A stretch of DNA of 23,033 nucleotides, taken from a virus. Positions 5,584 to 12,248 of the stretch are shown one piece after another. The notes below the pieces were generated by a model that saw only the letters and a list, made by a program, of their open reading frames with translations, was not told the origin of the DNA and did no database searches. Made by a program: the position numbers and the translations under genes. Position 1 is the first letter of the stretch. Every line of letters starts with the position of its first letter. The stretch lies in the IMG/VR virus record IMGVR_UViG_3300042502_002285, positions 1 to 23,033 of that record; one strand, written 5' to 3'.

Positions 5584-5891
5584 ATCTTGCTTAAAATAGT
5601 CTCTGATCCGGCTAAGTCATTAAAATAAAGAGGCTTATCTTTTTCACACATTTCATATGCTTCCGCAAAAGTTTTCACCGCCGAATTATTTTCAACATTG
5701 CTTTGACTGGTGATAAATTCCATTAATTTGGCATATTTACCTTCAGTGCTGTATTTTATTTCCTCGATCATTTCCGATCCTTCAAATCGGGTTTCTTTGG
5801 ATTTTACCTGTACTTGAATAATCCGACAAAAGGCAGGGTCGTAAAAAACGAGGTAGACCACTTGGCCTACCTCGATGAAATCAATTGGCAT
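5580..5891 (-). CDS. Small hypothetical protein, 103 aa
   Basis: The N-terminal half is beta-rich (I-D-F-I-E-V-G-Q-V-V-Y-L-V-F-Y, then C-R-I-I-Q-V-Q-V) and resembles a small SH3-like or barrel fold. The C-terminal half is helical and acidic (F-A-E-A-Y-E-M-C-E-K-D-K-P-L-Y-F). This layout is seen in several phage early-region hypotheticals, but I cannot name the family. It overlaps the exonuclease gene by 11 bp and the following gene by ATGA, so it is part of the same transcript. The function is unknown. Confidence 0.7.
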   Translation of the reverse strand: MPIDFIEVGQVVYLVFYDPAFCRIIQVQVKSKETRFEGSEMIEEIKYSTEGKYAKLMEFITSQSNVENNSAVKTFAEAYEMCEKDKPLYFNDLAGSETILSKI

Positions 5892-6990
5892 ATAGCTTTA
5901 CCTCAATTTGGTTGTTTTCGTACAATTCCTTGTCAATCCAGACGTTGTTTTCAATATGCCAAAGCATACGGTCAAGGGTTGTCTCCCAGCCTTCCCTGCG
6001 GCCGCGGTGATCATCGTAACCTACACGTTCAACTTCCAGGTCCTCCCAAGAATAAGCGTAGATATACGGCTCATTCAGCGTTTTATCAATGACCACATTG
6101 ATAGGTGGCAAAATCTCATAGCCAGGGAAATTTTGATCTCTCCATGCTTCTACCAGCGGCTTGTAAACGCTGTGCTGAGTACCATAGCCAAAACGCTTGA
6201 TGTCCCCGATAAATGAATTTCTGTGCGCATCCCTGGAAGTTTTAAAGTCTACCTCCCGAACGGTTTTAACGATATGGTCCACCAGAATGATGTCGATGGC
6301 ACCTTTTAGCTGAATTTCCATTGGGTCGGGACAACCAGCTTCAATCAATGCCGGTATCGGATCGTTGAATTTTTTCAGCGGAATAAAAATTTCCTGCTGG
6401 AAAAACAATGAATGACCAGATTCCTGAACAAAATACTTTTTGCTTCGAGGGTGGTTACGGATCATTTCAACTTGGTTGATTGCCTGCAGATTATCTTCGC
6501 TGGAGATAATGGTTTTATTCCCAACTCGTTTGCGCATCTCGAAATAGTCATTTCCTTTCTCGAAAATTTCTTTCAGAATACGCTCATCTTTGTAGCTGCC
6601 TTTACCGTAGTTCACATCCGGACGTTTGGCGATATTGAGAATTTCTTCGTTCAATTCTACCATTGGAATATTTCTTACCTGGCCCATACCAGCAAAACTC
6701 ATTTCTTCCACTGGTGCACAATTTTCTTTGTACAGGGTATCAATAAAATTCTTAATAGCATCCGATGGTATTTTCATTGTATCATCGGCGATAAAGAATC
6801 GTTCTTTCATCAGGTTAGGGCTGAACAAAATAGTATCAACCAGCGAACCGTAGTCGAAATGATCTTCCCGCTTATCCTCAGATTTATTGACAATGTGTTT
6901 TTGATACCATGCCTGAGGGGACATATAGCGGAACTCTTTGATCAAACTTTGGCTGATAGCGAATTTGTTTCTGTAGTCTGTTTGTTGCAT
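5881..6990 (-). CDS. RecE/Cas4-like PD-(D/E)XK exonuclease
   Basis: The 369-residue protein has the motif order of RecB-family nucleases. Helix S-Q-S-L-I-K-E-F (13-20) comes first, then F-D-Y-G-S-L-V-D-T-I-L-F (45-56, like the G...H...L region). G-A-I-D at 230-233 and R-E-V-D-F-K-T-S at 245-252 give D233, D248 and K250. Q-H-S-V-Y at 272-276 matches motif Q-x3-Y. Such enzymes resect double-stranded DNA ends for phage recombination, with RecE and phage Cas4-like proteins as relatives. It is likely the exonuclease partner of the Sak4-like ATPase at 19114-19950, although about 12 kb separate them. The gap to the upstream gene is 2 bp. No Cas4-type cysteine cluster is evident. Confidence 0.78.
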   Translation of the reverse strand: MQQTDYRNKFAISQSLIKEFRYMSPQAWYQKHIVNKSEDKREDHFDYGSLVDTILFSPNLMKERFFIADDTMKIPSDAIKNFIDTLYKENCAPVEEMSFAGMGQVRNIPMVELNEEILNIAKRPDVNYGKGSYKDERILKEIFEKGNDYFEMRKRVGNKTIISSEDNLQAINQVEMIRNHPRSKKYFVQESGHSLFFQQEIFIPLKKFNDPIPALIEAGCPDPMEIQLKGAIDIILVDHIVKTVREVDFKTSRDAHRNSFIGDIKRFGYGTQHSVYKPLVEAWRDQNFPGYEILPPINVVIDKTLNEPYIYAYSWEDLEVERVGYDDHRGRREGWETTLDRMLWHIENNVWIDKELYENNQIEVKLYAN

Positions 6991-6992
6991 AA

Positions 6993-7277
6993 CTATTTTT
7001 TGATTATTTCAACGAATCGAATGTTTGGATTTTGTTTCAAAAATGCTTTGATATACAACCATGTTGTATAATCAGCGTATCCCCTGGGTTGCTGAATCCA
7101 TCCGTTGTATGAGTCTTTGATAGAAAGTTTTTCATCGCGGAAATAAATTTTATCCAGCAGTTTACATCCAAGAATGTTTAGAATTTGATGTAGTTCTCGA
7201 TGCTGACTTTTTTGTGTCTCGGCATTTTCGCTGTTGACAGGAAATACCCATTGTATTTTACACTGATAATGCTTCAT
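6993..7277 (-). CDS. Small protein following ThiF, 94 aa, unknown
   Basis: The ATG at 7277 (M-K-H-Y-Q-C-K-I-Q-W) is preferred to an upstream TTG at 7301. It overlaps the ThiF gene by 20 bp, the same overlap seen between ThiF and the E2-like gene. The protein has a beta start, a helix with H-R-E-L-H-Q-I-L-N-I-L-G, a strand K-L-L-D-K-I-Y-F and a C-terminal helix plus strand. I cannot assign a family. It has no JAMM signature (no E...HxH...D), so it is not the missing peptidase. Its position suggests it may belong functionally to the PRTRC cassette, which is inference. Confidence 0.65.
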   Translation of the reverse strand: MKHYQCKIQWVFPVNSENAETQKSQHRELHQILNILGCKLLDKIYFRDEKLSIKDSYNGWIQQPRGYADYTTWLYIKAFLKQNPNIRFVEIIKK

Positions 7278-8019
7278 GCTTTTTCTTTTTGTAATACCCA
7301 ACGGGCACTTTGACGATTTTCATTGTTTCCAGAGAAAAGAAGAATCCTTGGTAGTCGATTTTCTTTTGGGTAAGTATATCCCATAGCATTGATGAGGCCA
7401 GATCTGCTACAAAGCTGTTGACCAGTATGTGTTGCTTTTTGATAGCTTCTGCAAGGCTGCAGCTGGGAACAGCGATATTGTTTTTGATGTCTCCGAATAT
7501 TTCAAATGCGTTAGGGAGGTAGCTTTTGATTTCTCGTATTTTAGATGAAAGAATAATGTTTCCTGAGTTGAAGTCATTGCCGGTGTCCAGCCAGAAGTAT
7601 GTGCGATTTTCACTAGCAATACGCTCGTAGTTCAGTTTCTTGCGGATCTCTTTGCGGCTTTCGACGTTATCGGTACAGCTGATGATGATGTTGAACCCTC
7701 TGAAGTCTACTTCCGATACTGAGAAAGGAAATGAACGCCAGTTGGTTCCGAAAAATCTGTTCATTCGCTGAATGAGAATATCCGACTTGTACTCTCCTAT
7801 GTCTCCTGGGGTAAAGAGCTGCCTACCCAGGTTTGGCGTATCTACCTTGTCTGGATCACAAAGGCATACCATGAGGTCTTTTTGATGCACTTCGTTGAGT
7901 GTATACGCCAGCCTACCCAGCTTAGTTAATATTTCTGATCCGGTACCACCGGCACCGACCAACAGTATTGAAATCGAATGCCGGGGGTTTTGGAAGTAGT
8001 TAGGAATCTTTAAGAACAT
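7258..8019 (-). CDS. PRTRC-type ThiF family protein (E1-like adenylating enzyme)
   Basis: This is a Rossmann-fold E1-like enzyme of 253 residues. The ATP loop V-G-A-G-G-T-G-S lies at 21-28, C-D-P-D-K-V-D at 54-60 supplies the acidic ATP-ribose contacts, and N-L-G-R-Q at 63-67 carries the conserved Arg. K78 follows in G-E-Y-K, S-C-T-D-N-V-E-S-R spans 114-122, and the candidate catalytic cysteine is C187 in V-P-S-C-S-L-A-E-A. The CxxC zinc pairs of MoeB are absent. The family activates the C-terminal glycine of a ubiquitin-like or sulfur-carrier protein by adenylation. Here the likely client is the Gly-ending protein at 9745-9948. It overlaps the E2-like gene by 20 bp. Confidence 0.88.
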   Translation of the reverse strand: MFLKIPNYFQNPRHSISILLVGAGGTGSEILTKLGRLAYTLNEVHQKDLMVCLCDPDKVDTPNLGRQLFTPGDIGEYKSDILIQRMNRFFGTNWRSFPFSVSEVDFRGFNIIISCTDNVESRKEIRKKLNYERIASENRTYFWLDTGNDFNSGNIILSSKIREIKSYLPNAFEIFGDIKNNIAVPSCSLAEAIKKQHILVNSFVADLASSMLWDILTQKKIDYQGFFFSLETMKIVKVPVGYYKKKKHEALSV

Positions 8020-8680
8020 CTCTTAATTTTTGATTAATGGGAACAAGGTGCTTGGTTGGAAATTCCAATTCGCTATTTCTTAGCTCAGCCATGAGAGAAT
8101 TGTAATTGCGTTTTTGAATGCAATTACTTCCATCATGGGTAAACGTGCTTTCCCAAAACACTGTTTCCAAAAAGTTGATATGTAAGCCAAACTCCATGTT
8201 GATATTCTTTTTGGCGATGTTATACGCTGAGCCAAGGCATACCCATCCTCCAGAATTGATATTTGGAAGAGGAACAGCATACAGCTTTGTATCCATTCTT
8301 TTAAATTCTGTATATGCAAATACTTTTAAGCTAGGATTCAAAACAAAAATTACCCCTGGCATATGGTATTTGCCAGATTTAACGGCTAGATTTTTACTAA
8401 ACTGCAACTCCCGGAAGCGAGGCTCGGACTTCCATATCAGTATCCTTCTCGGAAACTCGTTGTAGTAAATCATATCCTTCGGGATCTCTCCATGCAGGAA
8501 ATCCGTCGATGTTGACAGCGTCCTCGATAAGCCCGAAAGAGCTGACATGCTGAGGGGTATAGCCGGACTCAATGTGCCATCTTTGACCTGCGCGATTTCT
8601 ATGTATGAACTCTGCGTGTCTTCCGAGGTATAAATGGATAAGACTTTGGTAAGATTGAAGGGTTGATTCGCTGTAACCAT
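8000..8680 (-). CDS. PRTRC system protein B (E2-like, Prok-E2 fold)
   Basis: The start is ATG at 8680 (M-V-T-A-N-Q-P-F); a longer frame to 8761 would begin at TTG. Family-like segments include L-S-I-Y-T-S-E, then P-L-S-M-S-A-L-S-G-L, then R-I-L-I-W-K-S-E-P-R-F-R-E-L-Q-F, M-P-G-V-I-F-V, and T-K-L-Y-A-V-P-L. The key stretch P-L-P-N-I-N-S-G-G-W-V-C-L-G mirrors the HPNI...G-x-I/V-C-L active site of ubiquitin-conjugating enzymes, with Cys148 (from this start) as candidate catalytic residue and His replaced by Leu. PRTRC-B has been linked to prokaryotic E2 family D. The first 284 bp are also covered by the frame of the upstream 431-residue gene. Confidence 0.82.
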   Translation of the reverse strand: MVTANQPFNLTKVLSIYTSEDTQSSYIEIAQVKDGTLSPAIPLSMSALSGLSRTLSTSTDFLHGEIPKDMIYYNEFPRRILIWKSEPRFRELQFSKNLAVKSGKYHMPGVIFVLNPSLKVFAYTEFKRMDTKLYAVPLPNINSGGWVCLGSAYNIAKKNINMEFGLHINFLETVFWESTFTHDGSNCIQKRNYNSLMAELRNSELEFPTKHLVPINQKLRDVLKDS

Positions 8681-9692
8681 AAAACTTAAAATTTTGATCT
8701 TTTGGACTGTAGTGAGACAATAATTCAAGCAGTCGAAAATTGTCAATGTTGGTTTTTTCAATACGCCCGTTTGTGTAAAATTTCTTAGTTACTTGAATTA
8801 AGTCATAACCTTCCTGAGCACAAGAATCAAGATATTCTACTATAGCGTCTGGTACATCCCAGCTAATAATAAACTGTGATTGCAAATCTGCTCTAGAATA
8901 GTCACGATCAGGATCTGTTGACTCATAATTAAATACGTGAAACTTTTGCCTATCTAAATAGTCAATAATAGCGGCAAATAAACCTAATGGGGTATTTTTA
9001 TCAATTTCATCGTAGAAGTATTCACTGTTACGATCTGCTGTCGATTCAATCCATTTTTCAACAATATTGGATCTAGTTACTAAATCAGAAAGTTCTGATT
9101 GGTTAGCATGAAAGTTCTCCAATGCTGCGGTTAAGTCTTCTGGATTATGACCTTCGTATTGCTCTTTTATTTCATCTTCCTCCATATCCCCTTCAAGCGC
9201 ATAGTGAAAGACATCAAGATATGTCTCGTAACCCATCTTTGACAGTAAATAATAACCGTAAAAAAGTATATCAAATTCGGGTTTGCCTACTATACCCATA
9301 TGATATTTGTCAATCATATGCCAGTAGCAGTTTATTTCTTCACCATAACTTACTTCAATGTGATCATTCTTAATGATGTAATCTTTCAGCGTGAGTTTTT
9401 CTTCCAATAGTCTCAACCTACGTTCTATGTCGTCAATTGGTAAAAGAGTAGAATCTGCAGGAATGCCATTTAAAGCAGCAATTTTATCTATGGTTAAGAT
9501 CTGCTTTTTTGAAAGGCCTATTTGATTTTTTAAAAATTCACCCCCCGCTATTTTTCGAGTAATGTCGAAAGCTTTTATGGAAGGTGTAAAAGACTTCGGG
9601 GAGTGACCATTCGATTGCGAGTTGTGTCCCGTGAATCTTTGTCTGATATTACCTGGTTCAAGTGCTGGTAAAAGGCCATTAGCTTTTGCCAT
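8397..9692 (-). CDS. Unassigned PRTRC-cassette protein, 431 aa
   Basis: It lies between the Ubl and E2-like genes, where PRTRC loci often carry an extra protein; it might correspond to PRTRC protein F, but I cannot confirm that. The start at 9692 has a purine-rich AAGGAAG just before the ATG. The first 50 residues are polar and probably flexible. The rest looks helical: I-E-R-R-L-R-L-L-E-E-K-L near 90, an acidic G-D-M-E-E-D-E-I-K-E-Q-Y near 170, and aromatic-rich segments afterwards. Residues 338-431 overlap the E2-like gene in another frame and still read as plausible protein (R-W-H-I-E-S-G-Y; F-P-A-W-R-D-P-E-G-Y). It could be the substrate, scaffold or E3-like part of the cassette; that is speculation. 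Confidence 0.75.
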   Translation of the reverse strand: MAKANGLLPALEPGNIRQRFTGHNSQSNGHSPKSFTPSIKAFDITRKIAGGEFLKNQIGLSKKQILTIDKIAALNGIPADSTLLPIDDIERRLRLLEEKLTLKDYIIKNDHIEVSYGEEINCYWHMIDKYHMGIVGKPEFDILFYGYYLLSKMGYETYLDVFHYALEGDMEEDEIKEQYEGHNPEDLTAALENFHANQSELSDLVTRSNIVEKWIESTADRNSEYFYDEIDKNTPLGLFAAIIDYLDRQKFHVFNYESTDPDRDYSRADLQSQFIISWDVPDAIVEYLDSCAQEGYDLIQVTKKFYTNGRIEKTNIDNFRLLELLSHYSPKDQNFKFYGYSESTLQSYQSLIHLYLGRHAEFIHRNRAGQRWHIESGYTPQHVSSFGLIEDAVNIDGFPAWRDPEGYDLLQRVSEKDTDMEVRASLPGVAV

Positions 9693-9712
9693 TCTTCCTT
9701 AGTTTTAACAAG

Positions 9713-9734
9713 GGGCTGAGCGACAGCCCTTTTT
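9713..9734 (+). terminator. Hairpin with T-tract inside the PRTRC cassette (plus-strand sense)
   Basis: GGGCTG (9713-9718) pairs with CAGCCC (9724-9729) around AGCGA and is followed by TTTTTGTTTTATTTTT on the plus strand. No plus-strand gene lies upstream, so it may stop antisense transcription. On the minus strand, the direction of the genes, the hairpin lacks a T tract and lies between the Ubl and the 431-residue gene; it might instead protect or attenuate mRNA there. Confidence 0.45.
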
Positions 9735-9744
9735 GTTTTATTTT

Positions 9745-9948
9745 TCATCCTTTTTCTTTGAAGTCAGATTTTACTTCATAGTTGATCACCCCGTTGGCCA
9801 CTTCTTTTTCCACGATTTTGGCTGTTACCCATTCAGGATATAACCCTGCATAGTGATCAGCAACCTGGCGAAGTGAAAACTCTGGATTAGGGTCTGGATA
9901 TTCTTTATCCTTCCAGTGGAATGTTCGTTTTGCTTTTGAGATTTCCAT
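9745..9948 (-). CDS. PRTRC system protein C (ubiquitin-like, Prok_Ub)
   Basis: The 67-residue protein matches the PRTRC-C pattern: R-T-F-H-W-K-D-K-E-Y-P-D-P-N-P near 8-22, then S-L-R-Q-V-A-D-H-Y-A-G-L-Y-P-E-W near 25-40, strand A-K-I-V, and I-N-Y-E-V before the end. The order strand-turn-strand-helix-strand-strand fits a beta-grasp fold, and this family has been proposed as a prokaryotic ubiquitin-like protein. The chain ends K-E-K-G, so a single glycine is exposed without processing, as an E1-like enzyme would need. It starts within the TAATG junction with protein E, giving coupled translation. Covalent conjugation has not been shown for this family to my knowledge. Confidence 0.85.
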   Translation of the reverse strand: MEISKAKRTFHWKDKEYPDPNPEFSLRQVADHYAGLYPEWVTAKIVEKEVANGVINYEVKSDFKEKG

Positions 9949-10613
9949 TATGCTTCTTGAGTTTGAGCGGTTAATACTTCATTCAGCCTGTTGGTGAATT
10001 TTTCATTCCAGTCTACAGTAGCCAAATCAGCTGCGGTAAGCGCTTTGATTGCATTCTTCTGCAGATACTCAATCATGTCTTCATCTTTGGTATTCTGCGC
10101 TCGGGCAAACAGACCTTCAACATCTGCGATCGCTTTTTTCTGAGCAACGGTAAGAACAGGCTTTGGAGGTTCAGGAGCCGGTTTTTCCTTAACCGGTTCT
10201 TCTTTGGAATCGTCGGTATCATTATCCTCCTCATTATCCTCATCTTTATCCTCTTCATCGTCTTTTTTGGATCCTTTTACCTTGGGAGCCGGGGTTGATT
10301 TTTTCGCGTCCTTGGCTTTTTTGTCCTCTTTCGCTTTCTTTTCTTCCTCAGCTTTCTTTTCTTTCGCAGCGGCAACCATTGAATTTACGTCAATGACTGT
10401 CTGGCGAACTTCCGGAAGTGCTTTGCCAAATTCCTCTAGCAGCTGGGCATCGAGTTCTTCCGCGGTACCGCTGGCTGTTACCGGCAGCAGTGTGCCTTCC
10501 TTATCTTCTTTCAGTACGGGAAGGATGGTAACGGATAGGCCGGTCTTTGTTCGTGTAACAACCATCTTGGCTGTGTCTCCTTCCTGGAGAATATCATTCA
10601 GTTTTGTGAACAT
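9948..10613 (-). CDS. PRTRC system protein E with long charged linker
   Basis: The first 80 residues fit PRTRC protein E: M-F-T-K-L-N-D-I-L-Q-E-G, T-G-L-S-V-T-I-L-P-V-L, then P-V-T-A-S-G-T-A-E-E-L-D and a helix with L-L-E-E-F-G-K-A-L. The family's function is unknown. Residues of about 84-155 form a low-complexity linker, first K/E/A-rich and then D/E-rich with several prolines, which is probably disordered or partly coiled-coil. The C-terminal 60 residues are helical (V-A-Q-K-K-A-I-A-D-V-E-G-L-F-A-R-A). It is the first gene of the PRTRC cassette, 27 bp after the DUF6011 gene. The linker coding stretch is repetitive and would tend to vary in length. Confidence 0.8.
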   Translation of the reverse strand: MFTKLNDILQEGDTAKMVVTRTKTGLSVTILPVLKEDKEGTLLPVTASGTAEELDAQLLEEFGKALPEVRQTVIDVNSMVAAAKEKKAEEEKKAKEDKKAKDAKKSTPAPKVKGSKKDDEEDKDEDNEEDNDTDDSKEEPVKEKPAPEPPKPVLTVAQKKAIADVEGLFARAQNTKDEDMIEYLQKNAIKALTAADLATVDWNEKFTNRLNEVLTAQTQEA

Positions 10614-10640
10614 TGTTTTCTGTTTGAACGTGATGTGATT

Positions 10641-11084
10641 TTACTTTTTGGTACGGCAGATAGGTCCCAATCCAACGCGGATCGATTCGGCATCTGTCAA
10701 AGGGCGACCGCATTTAGCACATATACCCATGTGCCATATTTCCAGATCCAGAATGTTTGATCTCTGAAGCAGCTTATTGAACACGTAGGTAAATGCTACA
10801 ACCGATGGGGATGCCTGATTCAACTCTGATCGATCGGATAGATAAAAAGAAGGCATTAAGCCCTCGTAGATTGTCCCAAAGAATGTGTAATCATTCATAT
10901 TGTTGGGACCAGTAAGAACATAGCAATAATGCTTATGTGGAGTCTTTTCCTGACGTTCTATTTTGTAGGTGAACTGCTTGTCGGTTTTGAGGCTTTTGAA
11001 CGTCAAATAAGCCTGTCCTGCAAGCATAAAGGGAATAACCAGCTCTTGAGCCAGTTGTGCTTTATGTAGGTACTTGGTTTGCAT
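10641..11084 (-). CDS. DUF6011-like zinc-ribbon phage protein
   Basis: The start is ATG at 11084 (M-Q-T-K-Y-L-H-K), preceded by TTAGGAGGG, one of the few strong Shine-Dalgarno-like sites in the window; an upstream frame to 11150 lies inside the previous gene. The C-terminus carries C-A-K-C-G-R-P-L-T at 122-130 and S-I-R-V-G-L-G-P-I-C at 134-143, the DUF6011 signature C-x2-CGR-x-LT...G-x-GP-x-C. This is probably a small zinc-binding module. The N-terminal two thirds contain beta strands (Y-L-T-F-K; Y-C-Y-V-L-T-G) that may form a separate domain. The precise function is unknown. The overlap with the GIY-YIG-like gene is 23 bp. Confidence 0.78.
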   Translation of the reverse strand: MQTKYLHKAQLAQELVIPFMLAGQAYLTFKSLKTDKQFTYKIERQEKTPHKHYCYVLTGPNNMNDYTFFGTIYEGLMPSFYLSDRSELNQASPSVVAFTYVFNKLLQRSNILDLEIWHMGICAKCGRPLTDAESIRVGLGPICRTKK

Positions 11085-11511
11085 GCATATCCCTCCTAAA
11101 GAATTTCCCGAGAATATTGCCGTTGTAACTGCTTTGGGTAAGAACATCATGAAGGATCATATGCTTGAGTTCAGCATAGGCCAAATATTTTTTGGAATAG
11201 CAGATCTCAAGTATCTCCCGTTTAAATGATTCGGTACCCAAAGTAGCTACATCAGCAACTAACTCGTCTGAGCTACCATAGTAGGTGAGCCAGTCCGATT
11301 CCTTGGTTTTGCGTTTAAACGTTTTTCTCGTCTTTGTTTCTGCTTTCTCGCGCTTGCCAATTTTTACTTTGGAAGTGTGAAACAAAGCCTTTTTGCCTAT
11401 GTAAAATTTGCCGGTCACCAGGTTTGTGATTTTATACACAAACCCAACTGCACCTTCATTGTTAGGCAGGCTTTCCAGATAGGATATTGGATTATTTTGG
11501 TAGAACCACAT
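11062..11511 (-). CDS. GIY-YIG-like (SegE-type) phage protein
   Basis: Residues 23-40 contain G-F-V-Y-K-I-T-N and K-F-Y-I-G-K-K, a version of the GIY-YIG nuclease opening. Residues near 74-85 read W-L-T-Y-Y-G-S-S-D-E-L, followed by F-K-R-E-I-L-E-I-C and Y-A-E-L-K-H-M, the layout of T4 SegE-type proteins. True SegE enzymes are homing endonucleases. This 149-residue protein lacks a recognisable DNA-binding extension and is embedded in the operon (TAATG with the upstream gene, 23 bp overlap downstream), which argues for a domesticated role. Whether the catalytic Arg and Glu are intact cannot be settled by eye. Confidence 0.68.
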   Translation of the reverse strand: MWFYQNNPISYLESLPNNEGAVGFVYKITNLVTGKFYIGKKALFHTSKVKIGKREKAETKTRKTFKRKTKESDWLTYYGSSDELVADVATLGTESFKREILEICYSKKYLAYAELKHMILHDVLTQSSYNGNILGKFFRRDMHANQVPT

Positions 11512-12242
11512 TACTGTTCGATTATGGGCAGTTCGTGATTTGTTGCAAAGTAGTTCAGGATGTACTCGTATTTCTTAACCGGAATACTTAATTCCAGTTC
11601 TTTTGCTTGAATACTTACAAGCCAAGCCACAATGGATCCATCTTTCGGCTCAAACTCAATTTCAACATCAAAAGAGTTTTTACCAAGACCTCTGTAAATA
11701 GGCAATTTGAGTTCAAAGTTGAACTCAAGATTGGTTTTACATTTTTCGATCTTTTGGTATGCGATATTTCCTTTGAAGTCATTGGTCTGCGTAAATTCTG
11801 TTTCTGTTTTGGCAGTGAACGATTTTAGTTTTGCCAACACTGCATCATATACCACAGGACTTTCAAAGAATGGCCTGGACTCTTTCAGTTTTTGCGTAAG
11901 GCTTCGGATATCGTATTTAGTGCCTCTGTTGATACCAAAGCTTAAATACATTTTATCCAGTTCCATTGCACCCTTTACAGTAACTGTGTCTTCATGCTGA
12001 GCATTGTACACCAGTTCTACTGTTACAGGCTTTTCTGAAAGAAGATCCTGACGCAGAATGACGTATGAATCATCTACAGCCTCATCAATGAGTTTTTTAC
12101 GGGCAATGGCATACTGTACAGGAGCATCTTCGGTACCTGAAAGATTAAGAGGCTTTACATTAAAAGGTGCTGGTAAGTCTCCGGTCCGAACAATCAACGT
12201 GTTGTTTTTCAATTCCGGAAGTTGAAGTTTCAATTCTTGCAT
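11511..12242 (-). CDS. Hypothetical protein, 243 aa
   Basis: I do not recognise this family. The N-terminal third has short strands and an A-R-K-K-L-I-D-E-A helix. Next comes V-T-V-E-L-V-Y with a charged loop, then L-T-Q-K-L-K-E-S-R-P-F-F. The C-terminal half is strongly beta (N-L-E-F-N-F-E-L-K-L-P-I-Y; F-D-V-E-I-E-F-E-P) and ends in E-Y-I-L-N-Y-F-A-T-N-H. There is no signal peptide or membrane helix. It shares a TAATG junction with the GIY-YIG-like gene and lies 6 bp after the coiled-coil gene, so these proteins are made together. A DNA-metabolism accessory role is suggested only by location. Confidence 0.72.
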   Translation of the reverse strand: MQELKLQLPELKNNTLIVRTGDLPAPFNVKPLNLSGTEDAPVQYAIARKKLIDEAVDDSYVILRQDLLSEKPVTVELVYNAQHEDTVTVKGAMELDKMYLSFGINRGTKYDIRSLTQKLKESRPFFESPVVYDAVLAKLKSFTAKTETEFTQTNDFKGNIAYQKIEKCKTNLEFNFELKLPIYRGLGKNSFDVEIEFEPKDGSIVAWLVSIQAKELELSIPVKKYEYILNYFATNHELPIIEQ

Positions 12243-12248
12243 GATGGT

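Noticed and set aside
6412-7071. Long open plus-strand frame (219 codons) opposite the exonuclease gene
   Set aside because: It runs antisense to a gene with clear catalytic motifs; its product is Phe/Ile-rich with no domain, as expected for the complement of a coding frame.
6993-7277. JAB/JAMM peptidase as the PRTRC-A component
   Set aside because: The protein is too short and lacks the E, HxH and SxxD metal-binding residues.
8681-8761. N-terminal extension of the E2-like gene to a TTG at 8761
   Set aside because: It would need a TTG start and lengthen the overlap to 365 bp; the ATG at 8680 precedes the family-like region.
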